A DNA stretch of 64,000 nt, taken from positions 13,577,315-13,641,314 of the forward strand of contig OX438742.1 in the NCBI GenBank assembly GCA_949316235.1, read 5' to 3'. The stretch comes from Oegoconia quadripuncta (taxonomy: Eukaryota > Arthropoda > Insecta > Lepidoptera > Autostichidae). Made by a program: the position numbers and the translations under genes. The notes under the pieces were generated by a model. That model worked only from the letters and a program-made list of their open reading frames with translations. It was not told the origin of the DNA and searched no databases. How positions within the stretch are numbered: position 1 is the first letter of the stretch; each line of letters starts with the position of its first letter. Below are positions 12,611 to 25,702 of the stretch, one piece after another.

Positions 12611-13313
12611 TACCCGACGGCCCCAGGAAGGTGGGTAATGATATTCGAGTGTATGTACGAGTATGTATGTAGATTTCTATATTACGTTTTGTAGCTTAAA
12701 CGACTTGTTCGATTTTGAAGTGCAAGGTGTCGTCCGATTCGTCTTGATCCCCAGACTGTCATTGGATACATTTTCTGCTAAAAAATCCAATATAGCGTCC
12801 GCAAAATATAAAATATGCGATTCGGTTTTTAGTTTTTAAATATTTCAATAGTTATTAGGGAGTATGAATTGGCGACTTCTCAACAATTATTAATGCTATG
12901 TTATTGTTAAAATGTCACTCTTAAAATAGCAAGGTCCACAAAAACGATAAAAAAGTACAAATAGTAAATAACAGTATAAGTTTAAACCCGACAGCATAAC
13001 ACGGGCGCCATGTTGGATTTTTTTACCCTAAAATGTAGGTATCCTATGACATTCCGGGGATCAATATGAATCTAACGGCACTTTACTCGTATATGCACTT
13101 CGAAATCGGTCAAGCCGCTTAGGCTACAGGAGGTACCTAACATAGAAATCTATATACATACATACACTCGAAAAACATTACCCTAGGCATTTACTGGATG
13201 CGCGTGATACATCTTCGGCTACATCGTCACATTCCATCAGGTGAGATTGTAGTTAAACGCGAAACCAGTTTAAAAAAATAAAAAAAAACCCTCCTTCCTT
13301 GTGTAGTCGGGTG
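12611..13313. mobile_element. inverted-repeat element, interrupted by another repeat
   Basis: The left end starts ACCCGAC...CAGGAAGG(T/A)GGGTAAT and continues with GAGTGTATGTA. The right end, read in reverse complement, has the same series (TCACCCGAC...GGAAGGAGGGT, then the ACATACACTCGAAAAACATTACCC part at about 13160-13190). The arms are about 250-300 bp. Bases about 13190-13280 are foreign to the arm and look like an inserted fragment of another repeat. A related single arm is at 21120-21365. Confidence 0.6.
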
Positions 13314-14321
13314 AAATACTTTTAATAAATTTCAAAAACATTCAATATTTAATTTTTCTTTAAGGGTAAAAACGATTTATTTGAACGTTTTCTGAAACTT
13401 TTTAGATGAGGATATTCACCAGAATAGTTTTTGGAATCAGAAAGATTCGTTTTTAAGTTTTTGAAGTACGAAGCATCAATTACGGCCCTGTCGCACCGTG
13501 CGGTTACTTGTTGGTTGAGGCACAACCTATACTGTACAAAGGCTGTACGCATCTTAATACATTTGAGAACGGCTTATCGTGAAAAATGAATATTTCAAAG
13601 CGGCCATATCTCGAAAAATTAAATGTCTCGACGTGATCTTTTTTACGCGACAACATGTCACAGTTTATGTTTATAATCTATTTATTTATTATTTTTGTTT
13701 AAACTCTATGGTATATAAGTCCCGGGTACATTTTTAATGCGTTCTGGTGGTTGCGTTGAGAGAAAGATCTGTGAATTTTTTCATAAGCTTTACATGTTAT
13801 CGATTTGATTTTTACTAGTCTTCTATTACCGCTGCCGGAGTAAAATAAAAATTATATTAGTTATTATTGCAAATTTATTTTTAGGGTCATTGTGCTTCTG
13901 ACCAGGTAATATCATATTCAACCTTGGCTGCCTATCTTTTACAGGCCATGGAGCCACTGAAGTTCTGGCTAATATTTTCTGGGTTTAACGTTTTGTCGGG
14001 GCCACCATTGGGTAACTATTCTGTCAAGCTCTAGCGAGTAATAATCGGAAAATGATGTATTGGTATCCATTATAGATTCCATCATGGTACACTTAGGGCC
14101 CTTAGTAAAGCGATCTCAAGATTCAGATACTGTTTATATACACGACAGTTTTACGACAGTTTTATCAATACGATCCTAAGCGGAATGTCATAGCGTTTTT
14201 TAACCTAACCTAACTACCCATTACAACTTAATAATAGTGTGGCTTCATATCACAATATCAACAGACTAGATAGATCCACTGCTGGCCGTGAAGCTGTTGC
14301 CCATCATCTGACAACTGAGCG

Positions 14322-14346
14322 TAACAACATACACTGTATGTTGTTA
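14322..14346. repeat. 11-bp inverted repeat with a 3-nt loop
   Basis: TAACAACATAC (14322-14332) is mirrored at 14336-14346, just before a family A repeat fragment (14350-14425). Confidence 0.7.
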
Positions 14347-14599
14347 TGCTCACGATCCCCAACAAGTCACTTTTTACGACACCCACGGGAAGAGACAGGA
14401 TTTTTACACTGGCCGGAATTAACCGCCAGTAATAATATGGTTTATTTGACAAAAAACATTTTTTACAAGTTTTTATTTAGCTTGCAATGTTCGTATGTAA
14501 GTAAGTTGTCCATTTCAAAATTTGCAAACCATTTTTCAAGCTTGAGCTGGAATTTGGCATATTGTATATACAAATTGAGGTACAATGCAATATTATGAT

Positions 14600-14810
14600 A
14601 CCATTGAGCTGATCTGATGACGGAGCCGGGACAACTCGCTCATGGAAAATAACAAGATAATCGAATTTCGGCTAGTTTGCTTTGTTGCCTGAGTAGTTTC
14701 CATTATACATGATGAGGGCAGAAGACGGAGCCAGAGTTTCCACTGGAACTCCTTGATGGACTCTATGTTATTCGTCTTTGTACTAGAATAATATGTGACA
14801 ATCATGATGG
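14600..14810 (+). repeat. fragment with GATCTGATGACGGAGCC block
   Basis: AGCTGATCTGATGACGGAGC matches the blocks at 5705-5830. The right edge (TAGAATAATATGTGACAATC, ATGATGGAGT) matches the complement of 4862-4895, so this is a mosaic of the same repeat group. Confidence 0.5.
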
Positions 14811-15085
14811 AGTATTTTTAATGTAGAACTTATTATACTTAACCTGTTTTGATAAAATAAACCATAAAGATAGAAAATTCATAAATTAAATTTTGTTATT
14901 CATTGTAACTTTGCATAAACTGATAAGTACGTAGATACGTAGGTACATATAAATGACACTATTATTACCATTTTTGTATGGAAAGCCGTTTAAGTCCTTT
15001 TAAATTGTTTGTGATTTACATCAAATTTCATGGCCGCAATTGGCTGAGAGAAAATCATAAAAGACTAGGGTTGGGTACACATGGG

Positions 15086-15123
15086 TTCTAGCTCCCCTAT
15101 ACTTTGGTATAGGGGAGCTAGAA
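15086..15123. repeat. perfect 17-bp inverted repeat with a 4-nt loop
   Basis: TTCTAGCTCCCCTATAC (15086-15102) is mirrored exactly at 15107-15123; the loop is TTTG. No repeat element was recognised around it. Confidence 0.85.
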
Positions 15124-16419
15124 CTTCTCAAGTCAAGCCTTATTTTAGATAGTTGCAGCGACATGGTCGACGTTGATTGCGATTACATAATAGGGACATC
15201 TATAGAATAGCTTATTAATGTTAATCGTTGGTGAACCTAAATAAATAAAAAATATTAAAATATACGACTAAGTAACTTTACACCAAAAACATATAAATAT
15301 ATAACTATATAGACTTGCATGTTTCAATCGTTTCAATAGGGATTTCTCTGACTATTTGTTAGGGACACCTAATGATAAAATCTACAATATATCGAAACTT
15401 GAATTTTTGACTGCATATAATGGAAAATTCATATAGTAATTATTTGTTAATTAGAGAATTATTGTTATTTTTTTTAGTTAGCCATAAAATTACTGCCTTA
15501 TTAAACATTCGTAACGTATCCCTGTTTATACCAAATTATTTTTATCTCACTTCATGATTATGATTCAAAAAGTAATAATACTCGTAACAAAATAATTAGG
15601 TCTATTATCAAAACCGACGGCGGGCGTCGGACCACGCATCGGGAAGACACAACGATAAACGCTCGGAACGCAATTCAGCCAGTGCCTATTCTACAGGCGA
15701 ATTCAATTAACTGTACAAGGCACGAGAGTAATAAATTCTCTAAACAATCAGAATTCGAGCCCTGGTAATATGTCCGTCTGCTTGCTTGCATACGCATTGC
15801 GGCCCTGTTTAATCAACGAATAAACATGCTGTACCTACGACCGTCCCTTGTGGACACGTGTAGCTCTATGTGTGCGAACCTTTTTTGCCATCGTAAAAGG
15901 TTTATGTACGCATTGTTTTGGGGAAAGATTACTTTTTGGCTTTCATTTTGGGGTACCGCGTTAATTAATGCGAATAAATTGCAATAGCTCTGCGGTGAGA
16001 GATACGAAAACGAATGGAATAAAAAAAAATAACGAATGATTTCAATGGAATCAATTTGATAATGCGAATAAGGTTTGTAAACCGTGTGCATTTCATAAAG
16101 CAAGTGTAAGCCAACGGGATTTGTTTATCACTATTCAATATTTCCTAATCTTGTAATACTGACACAAAACACCAATAAAAATCAAAGGCGACCCCTGGCA
16201 GGGGTGCCGTGTCCGTGATAGTATGGGGTTTATCGTTAGAGTTTAAGGATCGGCTCTATTCTCGGATACAATATAGGTACCTACCTAATGTAACATCTTT
16301 TAAACACTACACTCAGGCAATATATTACCCTCGTCGAGCCCTTTATCTAAGTGTACATAGCATCAAATTGTAACAAAAGGATTATTCACGTAAGCGGATT
16401 AACCCGTTCACCTAATTTA

Positions 16420-17160
16420 TATCCGTGACTTGGGCCCAGCGCTCTAAAGCGAGTTTCCTTGTTTTTCTAACCGAACTAATCCATTTTTAAAGTGCTTTCT
16501 ATGGAAATTTGTTTCGGTAAATGATGTTTACACGTCGACGAAGCCGACAGGGCGGGCCATTGTCTGCGATATGGCGGGCTGGGACCAGCGGGCCACGGGC
16601 TCCGGCCGCGGGTCGCAACCCGCTGCAACCAAGCCTCACCTTCATTATTAAGCGGCGCCATCCCACTCGAGACGCGGGAAAGCCTCCTCGCCTGCTAATT
16701 CAGCGTTAATTAACCTTTATAGGTATTCCACTTGGCCCAAGATACCGCGACTGTGACAAGCGTATCGCTCCACCGATTCCGTTATCTGATCCATCGTAAA
16801 AATTAATTACGTACACATGTTCATAAATATCTAAACTGTTAGCATTTACGGCTAACGTTCGCGTCGGCGGTTCACGCGAGCGCTCACGCACCTCAGTTGC
16901 ACCCGCGTAATTAGTAAGTCGGGCAAAAACCAAACATGTCAACTCCACCACTAGTTTATTTAGTGTGTTTTTATGTAACTTCCTGCCGTGAGATCGAGAC
17001 GCCTGGGCGCTCTTCAATATTCCAAAAATGCGAAATTGGTTCAAATTGCTCGTTATTAACGATGACAGATGTCTTGGCGCCAGACATTGTCGTTACAAAC
17101 CTAGGAAATCGGACCGTAAATCGATCACATAGAGATGTTATTGCGTTGATGACCTTTTGA
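16420..17160. promoter_or_regulatory. GC-rich, repeat-free block 10 kb upstream: candidate enhancer
   Basis: The block stands out from AT-rich surroundings (16530-16700 is strongly GC-rich) and contains no recognised repeat. It has homeodomain-type TAAT cores in GTTAATTAACC, AAAATTAATTACG and CGTAATTAGTAAG. The short open frames on both strands overlap each other and show no family signature. Conservation cannot be tested from one sequence. Confidence 0.4.
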
Positions 17161-17894
17161 AATCTCCATAGACGAGTGATCGGATGTGTTGATACTGGAG
17201 CTATGGATATATGCAATTAGTGACAAAGTTTTTTGTTTACGAACAAAGAAAAATAAGATGTGGAGGTAGAGATATTGGATAATAGCGAGTCGGACGGGGC
17301 GTTTACAACTGTTAATGTTGTGGCCGCAGTTAATGCGGGTTTATAAAACGTAAGTTTAATCACTTTCGTGATGGCTGCTTTCATTAAATTATACCAACTT
17401 TAATTAAGTGTGATTCTACAAATATTTTCATATTTATATTGTACGGTGAAGTAGCTTATTTGAGCTTGGATATTAAAATTTATTTGTAAGTACTGTCATA
17501 ATTTCCGTTACGCTTCGTAAAGTTTCTTACTTTATAACACCTGCATATAACATGGTTTACAAAATAACAAACTCGGACGTAACTAGTGCAGTTTTATAGT
17601 TCATTAGGGCAAATAAATAAATAAAAATCTTTACTACTCCACTAGTCTAAAATAAATTATACAAAACATTATTTTATATTAGTCTAATATTCGTATTCGT
17701 CAACATTAATGAAATCCTAATTGGATTCAAAAAAGTTCCCAAACAACAATATTGTCATAGTAAATAGCTCTTTGTAACTTTACGTTATTCAGAAGTCGTG
17801 TAGCAGTATATCGGTAACTAAATCGTCACTAAGTAGTAACTTATTCGATCTTATTATTTATATAGGCACATAAACAAAGTCATACATAGGTACA

Positions 17895-18125
17895 TAAAAA
17901 AACATTAGCGTTTGGGTGATCCAAATATTAAAAGTTTAATGCTTGAAACAAAATCCACGATTCATATTTCGAAATAAACAGAAATGCACATGTGGGCTTA
18001 TGGCTGTTAAAATGTACGAATCTATAGATGTTGTTCAGTGGAACGTCCTATAATCGCCTTTTACATACCCACGGGAGGAGACAGGTTGGTTCTATTCCTT
18101 TTACGTGCCGAAACCACACATTATA
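17895..18125 (+). repeat. interspersed repeat family A, copy 3
   Basis: It has TAGCGTTTGGGTGATCCAAA, AAGTTTAATGCTTGAAACAA, ATTTCGAAATAAACAGAAATG, CCCACGGGAGGAGACAGG and TTTTACGTGCCGAAACCACA in family order. Confidence 0.65.
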
Positions 18126-18450
18126 TAAAAAGTCGAGTAAACATTTATATGATTCACATTATCCGACGACCTGAGTGTGGTACATAAACCTATGTGATGG
18201 AACATAAATATAATAGTTTATAATTATTCAATAGTTATGATGTAGAAAACTATAATTCAACTAGTAATTAAAAACTGTGAGTTAAAAATGAATGCTGAAG
18301 ACTCTATATGAAGACTCTCTATGAAGAAGAATAATTAAAAAGAATCAAACTATAATACCTAATTAAAAAAATATTTCAATAGTACAATAGTACAATATTT
18401 AACCATAACCTTTTTGTCACATTGTTGACAAATTTCTTACTTTACTATTA

Positions 18451-18474
18451 GTTATTATTATTATTATTATTATG
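18451..18474. repeat. (TTA)n microsatellite
   Basis: A run of about seven to eight ATT units. Other simple repeats: (AAAT)n at 20565-20587, (ATT)n at 19722-19738 and (ATTT)n at 42865-42893. Confidence 0.85.
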
Positions 18475-19621
18475 CTTGTGATTGAAGTTCCTGCATGAAT
18501 TAAATTAATTAAAGAGTAACAGAAGCTTCCTAGAACTCCTTATTTGTGATTTAAAAAAAAATAAAACAAATGGTTTTTGTATTCTCACTATAGTACCATA
18601 ATACAGCTATGTTTACTCTTGCTCAAAATTATTATTTCGATGAAAGTGTACCTGTAGTTCCTAAACTATGCAGGTTTAATTTGGCAGCTCATCCTATAAA
18701 GGAGCGTTAATAATGGCCTTTGAACTAGTTAAGCTTATAAATTAATTATTTCATTAAATAAATATAAATATAAATAATTGGACTTACGGCGAATTGGATA
18801 TTTGATTGTTTATTCCACAGTCATGCGAATAGAGCCAAAATTGCCACTTGTAAAAATTATACGCTACATTACGTTCCTAAGAAGTTTTAAAGTCAAATCG
18901 CTACATTATTATTATTTCTTAGCTATGGTTTAGTTCTATATTATGTCTATCATATTTGGTATATTATATCAGGAGTGATTTATTCGATTAAAATACTTGG
19001 CAATATGATTTTAATCAGTTAGTAGTGAAGATGTTCTTGATGCAATAATACTTGAGCTCCTGTTATTGATGTTCATGAACTGTTCTATTTATTATTTCAC
19101 AATTTCTTTTGTTTGTACGATCCACATTAGTATGCTGATGTTAAAGTATAGACCTATAATATAGTATGGACCTAGTACTTATATACCCATATAATATTTT
19201 TTATTTTATTCATTAACAAAATCAAGGGCGTCACAATATTGATATTAACTAGTAGTTTAGTATAATAATAAGGCTAGTAGGTAACTGGTAAACACCTTTT
19301 AATTAATTTGCAATTGTTTGTTTGTAAACGCTTTAATGTACAAAAAGAAAATACATAAATTTTACATAGGTACCGTGTTTAAGCACAACTGGCGACTTAT
19401 CTTATAGAGGGATTTTTCCAGTCAATTATAGGGTTAGATAGAGAATATATATATTATTCTTTTTTCTTTTAAATTCTGTAAACAGATTGATCGCTTCGAT
19501 CATGTATACTTTTGGATTATTATGTTTTAATTTTGTCCACATTATTTGGGAAGGAACTATTTTTGGAGTAGAAGCTTACAATATGTATGTTACTTAATCA
19601 AATAAATATATAAAATAAATA

Positions 19622-19688
19622 TCTTTTGACATCACACAGAGCCATCTAGTTCCACACTAAGCAACTAGGCTTGTATTATAGATACCAG
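19622..19688 (-). mobile_element. SINE family II, 3' end only
   Basis: The reverse complement matches the terminal part of the 40445 copy (AGCCTAGTTGCTTAGTGTGG plus AACTAGATGGC). The rest is absent. Confidence 0.55.
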
Positions 19689-20689
19689 ATTTACCAGATA
19701 GAATTGTAAGCAATAAACAACTTTATTATTATTATTATAGTTACCCTAAAATCAGTAGATGCTCGGTAGCATACATGAGCAGTATTCTGTACCTAACAAT
19801 CAAGGTTGTTAAGTAATATGATAGCAAAATATCCTGGAAGTGAAAGAAAGTAAGAAAAAAAGAGAAGAAGATATATTTATAGTCTAAGCATATAACAGTT
19901 TAGAATAAAATATGTCAATAATATACGTACACATATTAATATTTGAATGTTATTTATAGATGTACTACCCTCCATGTAACGTTCCAATAATCCAATTCTA
20001 GCCAAACCTCCCAGCCCTACGGTGATGATACTGATTGCAGCTATATAACTTTTATACATCCACTATAGGACAAGATGTCGCGTGAATAGTGGATAACCCG
20101 TCGACTGCAAAAAAGGGATTCTAATATTTCGACTGTAGTAGAACTGGTTGTCGGGATACTAACATTTTTTAATGTTTTCTTTATCTCTTATATTCAAGTA
20201 AAATTAACTTTTTCATTAAGAGAAATATTGAATAATTGTGATACAGCACATTTTTCGCACCAAATTAAATCTACAACTACTAATACTACTAAGTCGATTA
20301 AATAACGGTGAAGGGGTTTTGTAAATCGTTAATAAGTTATCAGAGAATCTTATATAAAACACTGAAAGGAAAAAAATGTACTTATCGAACTCGAATTAAC
20401 CCCTCTCTAATATTGTTATTGGATTTTGACTGGCCTGCTATTTTGAGAAACTCTCTATTATATCTAGTTTCTCAGATATTAACGGATAATACTAATTAGT
20501 ACATTATTATTATTGTTAAGAGCCCATAGTGTCCAATTAAGTACATATGTATGTGAAAGACTGAATAAATAAATAAATAAATAAATATGTCATTATAATA
20601 ATTACATGTATCAAAAGAGTGCAAAATATAGGAGAATTTAGGTCATATATCGCGATTTTAGTATCTAGTAGTTTCGGTATCAATTTCAA

Positions 20690-20935
20690 ACTGATATCTC
20701 TTCTATTTACGCTGTAATCGCTTGACATCACAATAACCTGTATATTTCTGTGTGTGTAAAAATACCAGGGCTATCCTATCTTTTATCGTGGGTGTCGATT
20801 TAAAGTTTTTTGATATCTCGTTTACCAGATAATCGCTTGATGTCACTTAACGGTTACACCTTGTATTACCGGTAAAAATAATAAGACCATCCTATATTTT
20901 CCCGTAGTAGTCGTAAAACGTCACGTCAGTTTTAT
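20690..20935. repeat. two diverged tandem units, period about 119 bp
   Basis: GATATCTC...TAATCGCTTGACATCAC (20692-20731) recurs as GATATCTC...TAATCGCTTGATGTCAC (20812-20848). Each is followed by a ..CCTGTAT.. or ..CTTGTAT.. stretch, then CTATCCTAT or CCATCCTAT. Confidence 0.55.
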
Positions 20936-21119
20936 AGTATGCGAATCATGCATACTTAAAGGATACACATAATCATCTCATACCATAACTGCAGATTGGC
21001 GGGCTATGAAGCTTGGCAGATTTTACAATCTCCTATTCAGTTGAGGGTTCCACTTCAAATTTAACATTCAAGCGATGGACTAGTAGGTAATGTGTGGAGG
21101 AAAACTACTTAAATGGTTT

Positions 21120-21365
21120 CACCCATTATAGCCAGGAAGGAGGGTAATGTTTTGTGTGTATGTATGCATATATATTACTTCATCTAGCCTAAATGTCTTG
21201 ACCGATTTTGATGAGCATGATGTGGTTCGATTCGGCTTGATTGCGATTATGGTAGAGACATTTTATATTTTAATTTAAAAATCTGACATGGTGCTCGTAA
21301 AATACAAAATATGCTGTCGTGCTTTTCGTTTTTAGATACATAAATAGTTATTTCCAGTGTAATTA
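21120..21365 (+). mobile_element. solo arm related to the 12611-13313 element
   Basis: It shares the order CACCC...CAGGAAGGAGGGTAATG, GTATGTATG, GACCGATTTTGATG, GGTTCGATTCGGCTTGA and TTTTCGTTTTTAGATA with the left arm at 12611-12900. No partner arm was seen within a few hundred bases, so this copy appears truncated. Confidence 0.55.
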
Positions 21366-21671
21366 TTCGTTCCGGTTATTGCGGTCCAATTGCAGGTAAA
21401 TATTATTATTAGATTGAAAGTATTTGAGTTGCCAACGATAGTAAATAAATGGACTTAAAACAATAAAAGTGTATATTTTTTAAGTGTCATTTCTAAAAGA
21501 AGCGATAGTTATTATTAAATAGAGAAAAACTTCCATTTGCGATGTGGTTTTGTATTTTACAATCGTATTGCTTCTTATTGTGAAATTTGTTAGAAAATGT
21601 CAATGTGGTCCTGACAAAAAAAATAAAGAAATCTACAATGTATAAAGTTAAGTTTATTTTTTGACGGTATT

Positions 21672-21715
21672 AATTAAGCAATGACATGAGTCCATACTCA
21701 TGTCGTTGCTTAATT
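21672..21715. repeat. 20-bp inverted repeat with a 4-nt loop, one mismatch
   Basis: Arms 21672-21691 and 21696-21715 (AATTAAGCAA(T/C)GACATGAGT); the loop is CCAT. Confidence 0.8.
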
Positions 21716-22434
21716 GATTCCATTGTTTTTTTATATATTTTCTTATTGTGGGTACTTTAAATTAACATACATTTTATTCAATCACACACAAATATATATC
21801 TCTTAGGCACTGATATGTAAACGTAGTCCTTTCAACTGACTTTGAAATGGAGGATTTCTCAATTCGGTCAGTTGTGTTTTTGTTATTTAGGTTTTTATAA
21901 GTGGTTCAACGCGATGCTAGTCATGACAGTAGATAATATTGCATCTCTGTACCTATATTCATTATCCGTTGCTGAAAATAAGTAAGTACTAAACTTAATT
22001 GAAAGTTAATCCATGTAATTATATGAGATCATTTGAGAAGCCAATAAAGAGTGGTATTCCAGAGTATTCCATTACCTTACAAAACATTAAATTTATCAAA
22101 ACCATAGTAAAAGTTTTGTTTTTAATGTTTATGTATTTATTTAATTAATCAATTAGGGATCTTTAAATGGCTTAACTCTTTACATTCATTTCAAGTTTTA
22201 ATTTATCCGCAAGTCCATAAACTATATTCTCAAACACATATAAAGTTTTAAAGATTTCATTTAGTTACGTATTTATGTGGTTATATTATTTTATGTTCAT
22301 TTTGTCAATTTTAATGTTATTAAATTTATTACCAGCATCATTTTCGTCGACCATTTATGTAGGCTTATTCATTTAAAATATGGTTTCTCGAAGGATTGGT
22401 CGGAGTTGGCTCAGGCAGGATAGATATTCTTATA

Positions 22435-23763
22435 CAGGGTGTCCAGTAAATAGCACGACAAACGAAAAGGGAAGATAGATGAAAGGTTGACCTACCAGAC
22501 AAAAAAAAATGACCTTAGTAAAAGTGTCACCGTTTTCAAGATATTAATTTTTTATGTTTTTTTCTTAAAACTGCCGCTTTTTATCTGTTTGTTGTTGTTA
22601 TGTGTAGAAATAACCAGATATTTTTCTTATTTTTTCTGTCAAATATTTTCAGATAGTTGCTGTACCATATTTAAATATCATTTTGTTAAATACATGTAGG
22701 TAACCCTGAGAAAATAATTTTTTATTCCTAATTTTTTTTTTGAATATGGTTTAATGAAGTTTGACCTTCAGCGGTGAGAAAAAAATGTATTGGACTGCTG
22801 CTGCACATTCCCTTAAAAAATTACCTGTTTAGTAGGGATTTCAGAAAGGTAAAATAAAATACACCTTTATTTTTAAATAAAAAGATACAGCATTTTTTCT
22901 GCCAAAGTGGCAAATTTCGGTCAAAAGGTAATTGATGATTAATTTTTCTTTTTTTGCTTAGCAGCGTTACTTATTATTGAACTAGTTAAAATTTAAGCCA
23001 GTTTATTTAAAAATAAGCAAAAGTTAAATAAAATACACACTTTGGATTAAAAATGAACACATTTATTACCAAACAAAATTTACATTTAATATTTTTGTAT
23101 TCTCTACGATCATAAGTAATCAATCAAACACAGTTAATAACATCTTTACACACAGAAAAATAAGAGATACTATTAATCATTGCAGATAACAATTTCAAGG
23201 TTTTTTAACAATTAAGCACTTCAGTGGTCAGTAAAAAGATGTAATTTTACTTTAAATTTGAATATTGGATTTAAGTGTGAACCAGACCCCTCGACGGAAA
23301 AAATGCTGTATCTTTTTATTTAAAAATAAAGGTGTATTTTATTTTACCTTTCTGAAATCCCTACTAAACAGGTAAATTTTTAAGGGAATGTGCAGCAGCA
23401 GTCCAATACATTTTTTTCTCACCGCTGAAGGTCAAACTTCATTAAACAATATTCAAAAAAAAAAAATTAGGAATAAAAAATTATTTTCTCAGGGTTACCT
23501 ACATGTATTTAACAAAATGATATTTAAATATGGTACAGCAACTATCTGAAAATATTTGACAGAAAAAATAAGAAAAATATCTGGTTATTTCTACACATAA
23601 CAACAACAAACAGAGAAAAAGTGGCAGTTTTAAGAAAAAAAAATAAAAAATTTATATCTTGAAAACGGTGACACTTTTACTAAGGTTATTTTTTTTTGTC
23701 TGGTAGGTCAACCTTTCATCTATCTTCCCTTCTCGTTTGTCGTGCTATTTACTGGACACCCTG
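22435..23763. mobile_element. 1.33-kb foldback element with long, near-identical inverted arms, TA-flanked
   Basis: The left arm (22435-22899) is mirrored by the right arm (23297-23763) with only scattered differences; about 465 bp pair around a loop of about 397 bp (22900-23296). The ends are CAGGGTGTCCAGTAAATAG and its complement, each preceded or followed by TA, as expected for a TA target duplication. No transposase frame is visible, so it is non-autonomous. A + frame of 70 residues in the left arm is incidental. High similarity of the arms suggests recent origin or gene conversion. Confidence 0.9.
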
Positions 23764-25559
23764 TATGTGTAATCGGACGCCTTTATGCCTAACTGTGAAG
23801 ATAAAATAGGCTAGGTAACTAAAAATATCTTACCTACTACGAACAATATATTTTATTAGTCCTAAAGTAATGTAGATAGTTAATTTTAATATATTTTAAC
23901 ATACTTTAAATTTCTCCAGAACTGATTGCGTTATCTAAACCAAAGATTTACTATAATTAAGGTACCTATATTTCAAACATTCTTTGCTATCCTTCATTTT
24001 AATGTCTCTATACCTATTGACTACAAAAAAAATCCTCGTATGTGTGTGTATAGAAAGTCTACAAGTGAATATAGAATCTATTAAAAGGACCATTTTTTAT
24101 TTTTTTTATTTTATATTTTATGGATGTGTGTAGTTAAAAAAGGATTGAAATCAGTCAGTTATAGCATATTATATACATCTATTTGGATTGCTACTCGTAT
24201 TATCTTACGCCTCAATATTGGTTCAGCCGAGTGCTTTATTTCGGTGAAATTGTAGTTTTAGAAATCATACTTCATATTGTATTTTAAATAAAACATAACT
24301 TACTGAAACAGATTTATCCGCGTTTATTTAATAAGCTTTAATATGACATCCTTGACTGATATATATTTTTTTATAATTTATTGATAACAAAACAAGCACG
24401 GTCCAAGTAAAAATGAATACCTTTAAGTATTTGTTCCAAAGATAATTCTGTAGAAAAACAAAATTTAATAAAACAATAAACTAAAAAAAATCATGTCATG
24501 GTAATTATGTAACTTGGTATAACCAACTTTCTACAGCTCTTGTTGTAGCAATTGCAACACGTTGTGCATAAAAAAAACTCTCCCGAATTTCCCGACATAA
24601 AATAGTTTCCGCAAAAAAAAATTATTGCATTACGACACCGCTTCGAGGTGATTCCTGACTATATTTGTGTTCCTAGTTTGGTCAGCTTTAGATCTAAATA
24701 ACATTATTTAAATGTAGCATATATATAAAAAAGAAAACATTTAAAAATAACATTTTAGGTAGGTAGGTACTTACTGGGAATAATCATAATGAGTTACTCA
24801 AATCAGCAATTAGAAATGACTCCAGTGGTAATTATATAAGCATTAGAATAATAATAATATTTTTGATCTTTATGCACAACACACAAATTATCTAGTCTCC
24901 AGCTAAGCAAATAGTCTAGTGAACGAACGATTTATTCTACTATTAATTTTTGTACATGGTTAAAGTTCCCATCAGTGACAGAATAAAAATGTTTTCAAAC
25001 AAATCAGTAGCTTGCTTTAGGTGCCGTACGAGTATAGAGATATTTAGGCACATTAAATTTAAATTACTACTGTATTGTGTCGTAGGAGACACTCAGAACA
25101 TCTGTGACTAATATTTTTTAAATACCTACGTCGATCAATTACTTCTCTATATTTTGGAAATATAAATTTAAACAATTTGAACAAAATCATTTTTAATAAT
25201 TTCATGTTAAGAAAATTTTTCTTATTAAACGAGAAGAATTCTTGATTCAACAAACTATTTATAGCAAATATAACATCTCTTAAAAACCTGCTTTAAAAAT
25301 TAAGAAAATTAATTTTCTTAAGCTTGATTAAAAAAATTGTATGAGATCGATAGTCTACGACGCAATGAAGTTTATAGTGGTAATTTTAATTTAATAATTT
25401 AAAAATGAATTCCAACCACAAGAACGATTTGTTAAACAACTATTTTATTCGATTTGTAGTCATACTCTATGTGTTAAAAATGAAGAACTTTAAGATTATA
25501 AGACGTTACACCTCAAATGTAACGTATTCTTAATAGGCTAACGCTATGTCTGTGTTATA

Positions 25560-25702
25560 TTATGTATACCAGACAACGGATAAATCAAAATAAATATTTA
25601 TTTTGATTTATCCGTTTTTATATATATATAAACATCCAAGACTGGGGAAATAAATGTTCGTATTCATCAAACAAAAAACACTAGCGGCATTCGAACTCGG
25701 CA
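25560..25702 (-). mobile_element. tRNA-derived SINE, family II, altered by a palindrome
   Basis: The reverse-strand B-box region GCATTCGAACTCGGC and the GTTCGTATTCATCAAACAAA and CATCCAAGACTGGGGAAATAAA body identify the family. A 42-nt perfect palindrome (25575-25616) occupies the place where the ordinary AACGGATAAACAT stretch should be. Confidence 0.6.
25575..25616. repeat. 42-nt perfect palindrome without a loop
   Basis: Two 21-nt arms (AACGGATAAATC... and its exact complement) meet between 25595 and 25596. It sits inside a SINE copy at the position of the normal AACGGATAAA-like segment. Confidence 0.9.

Larger units (their letters stand above)
13314..16419. other. gene-free DNA with a few repeat pieces
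   Basis: Apart from the family A piece (14335-14425), the mosaic at 14600-14810 and the hairpins at 14322 and 15086, I see nothing. The 119-residue + frame at 14239-14598 crosses a repeat piece and is not a gene. Confidence 0.5.
18126..22430. other. very AT-rich gene-free DNA
   Basis: Holds microsatellites, the SINE end at 19622, tandem units at 20690 and a solo arm at 21120. The rest is unassigned. Confidence 0.5.
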
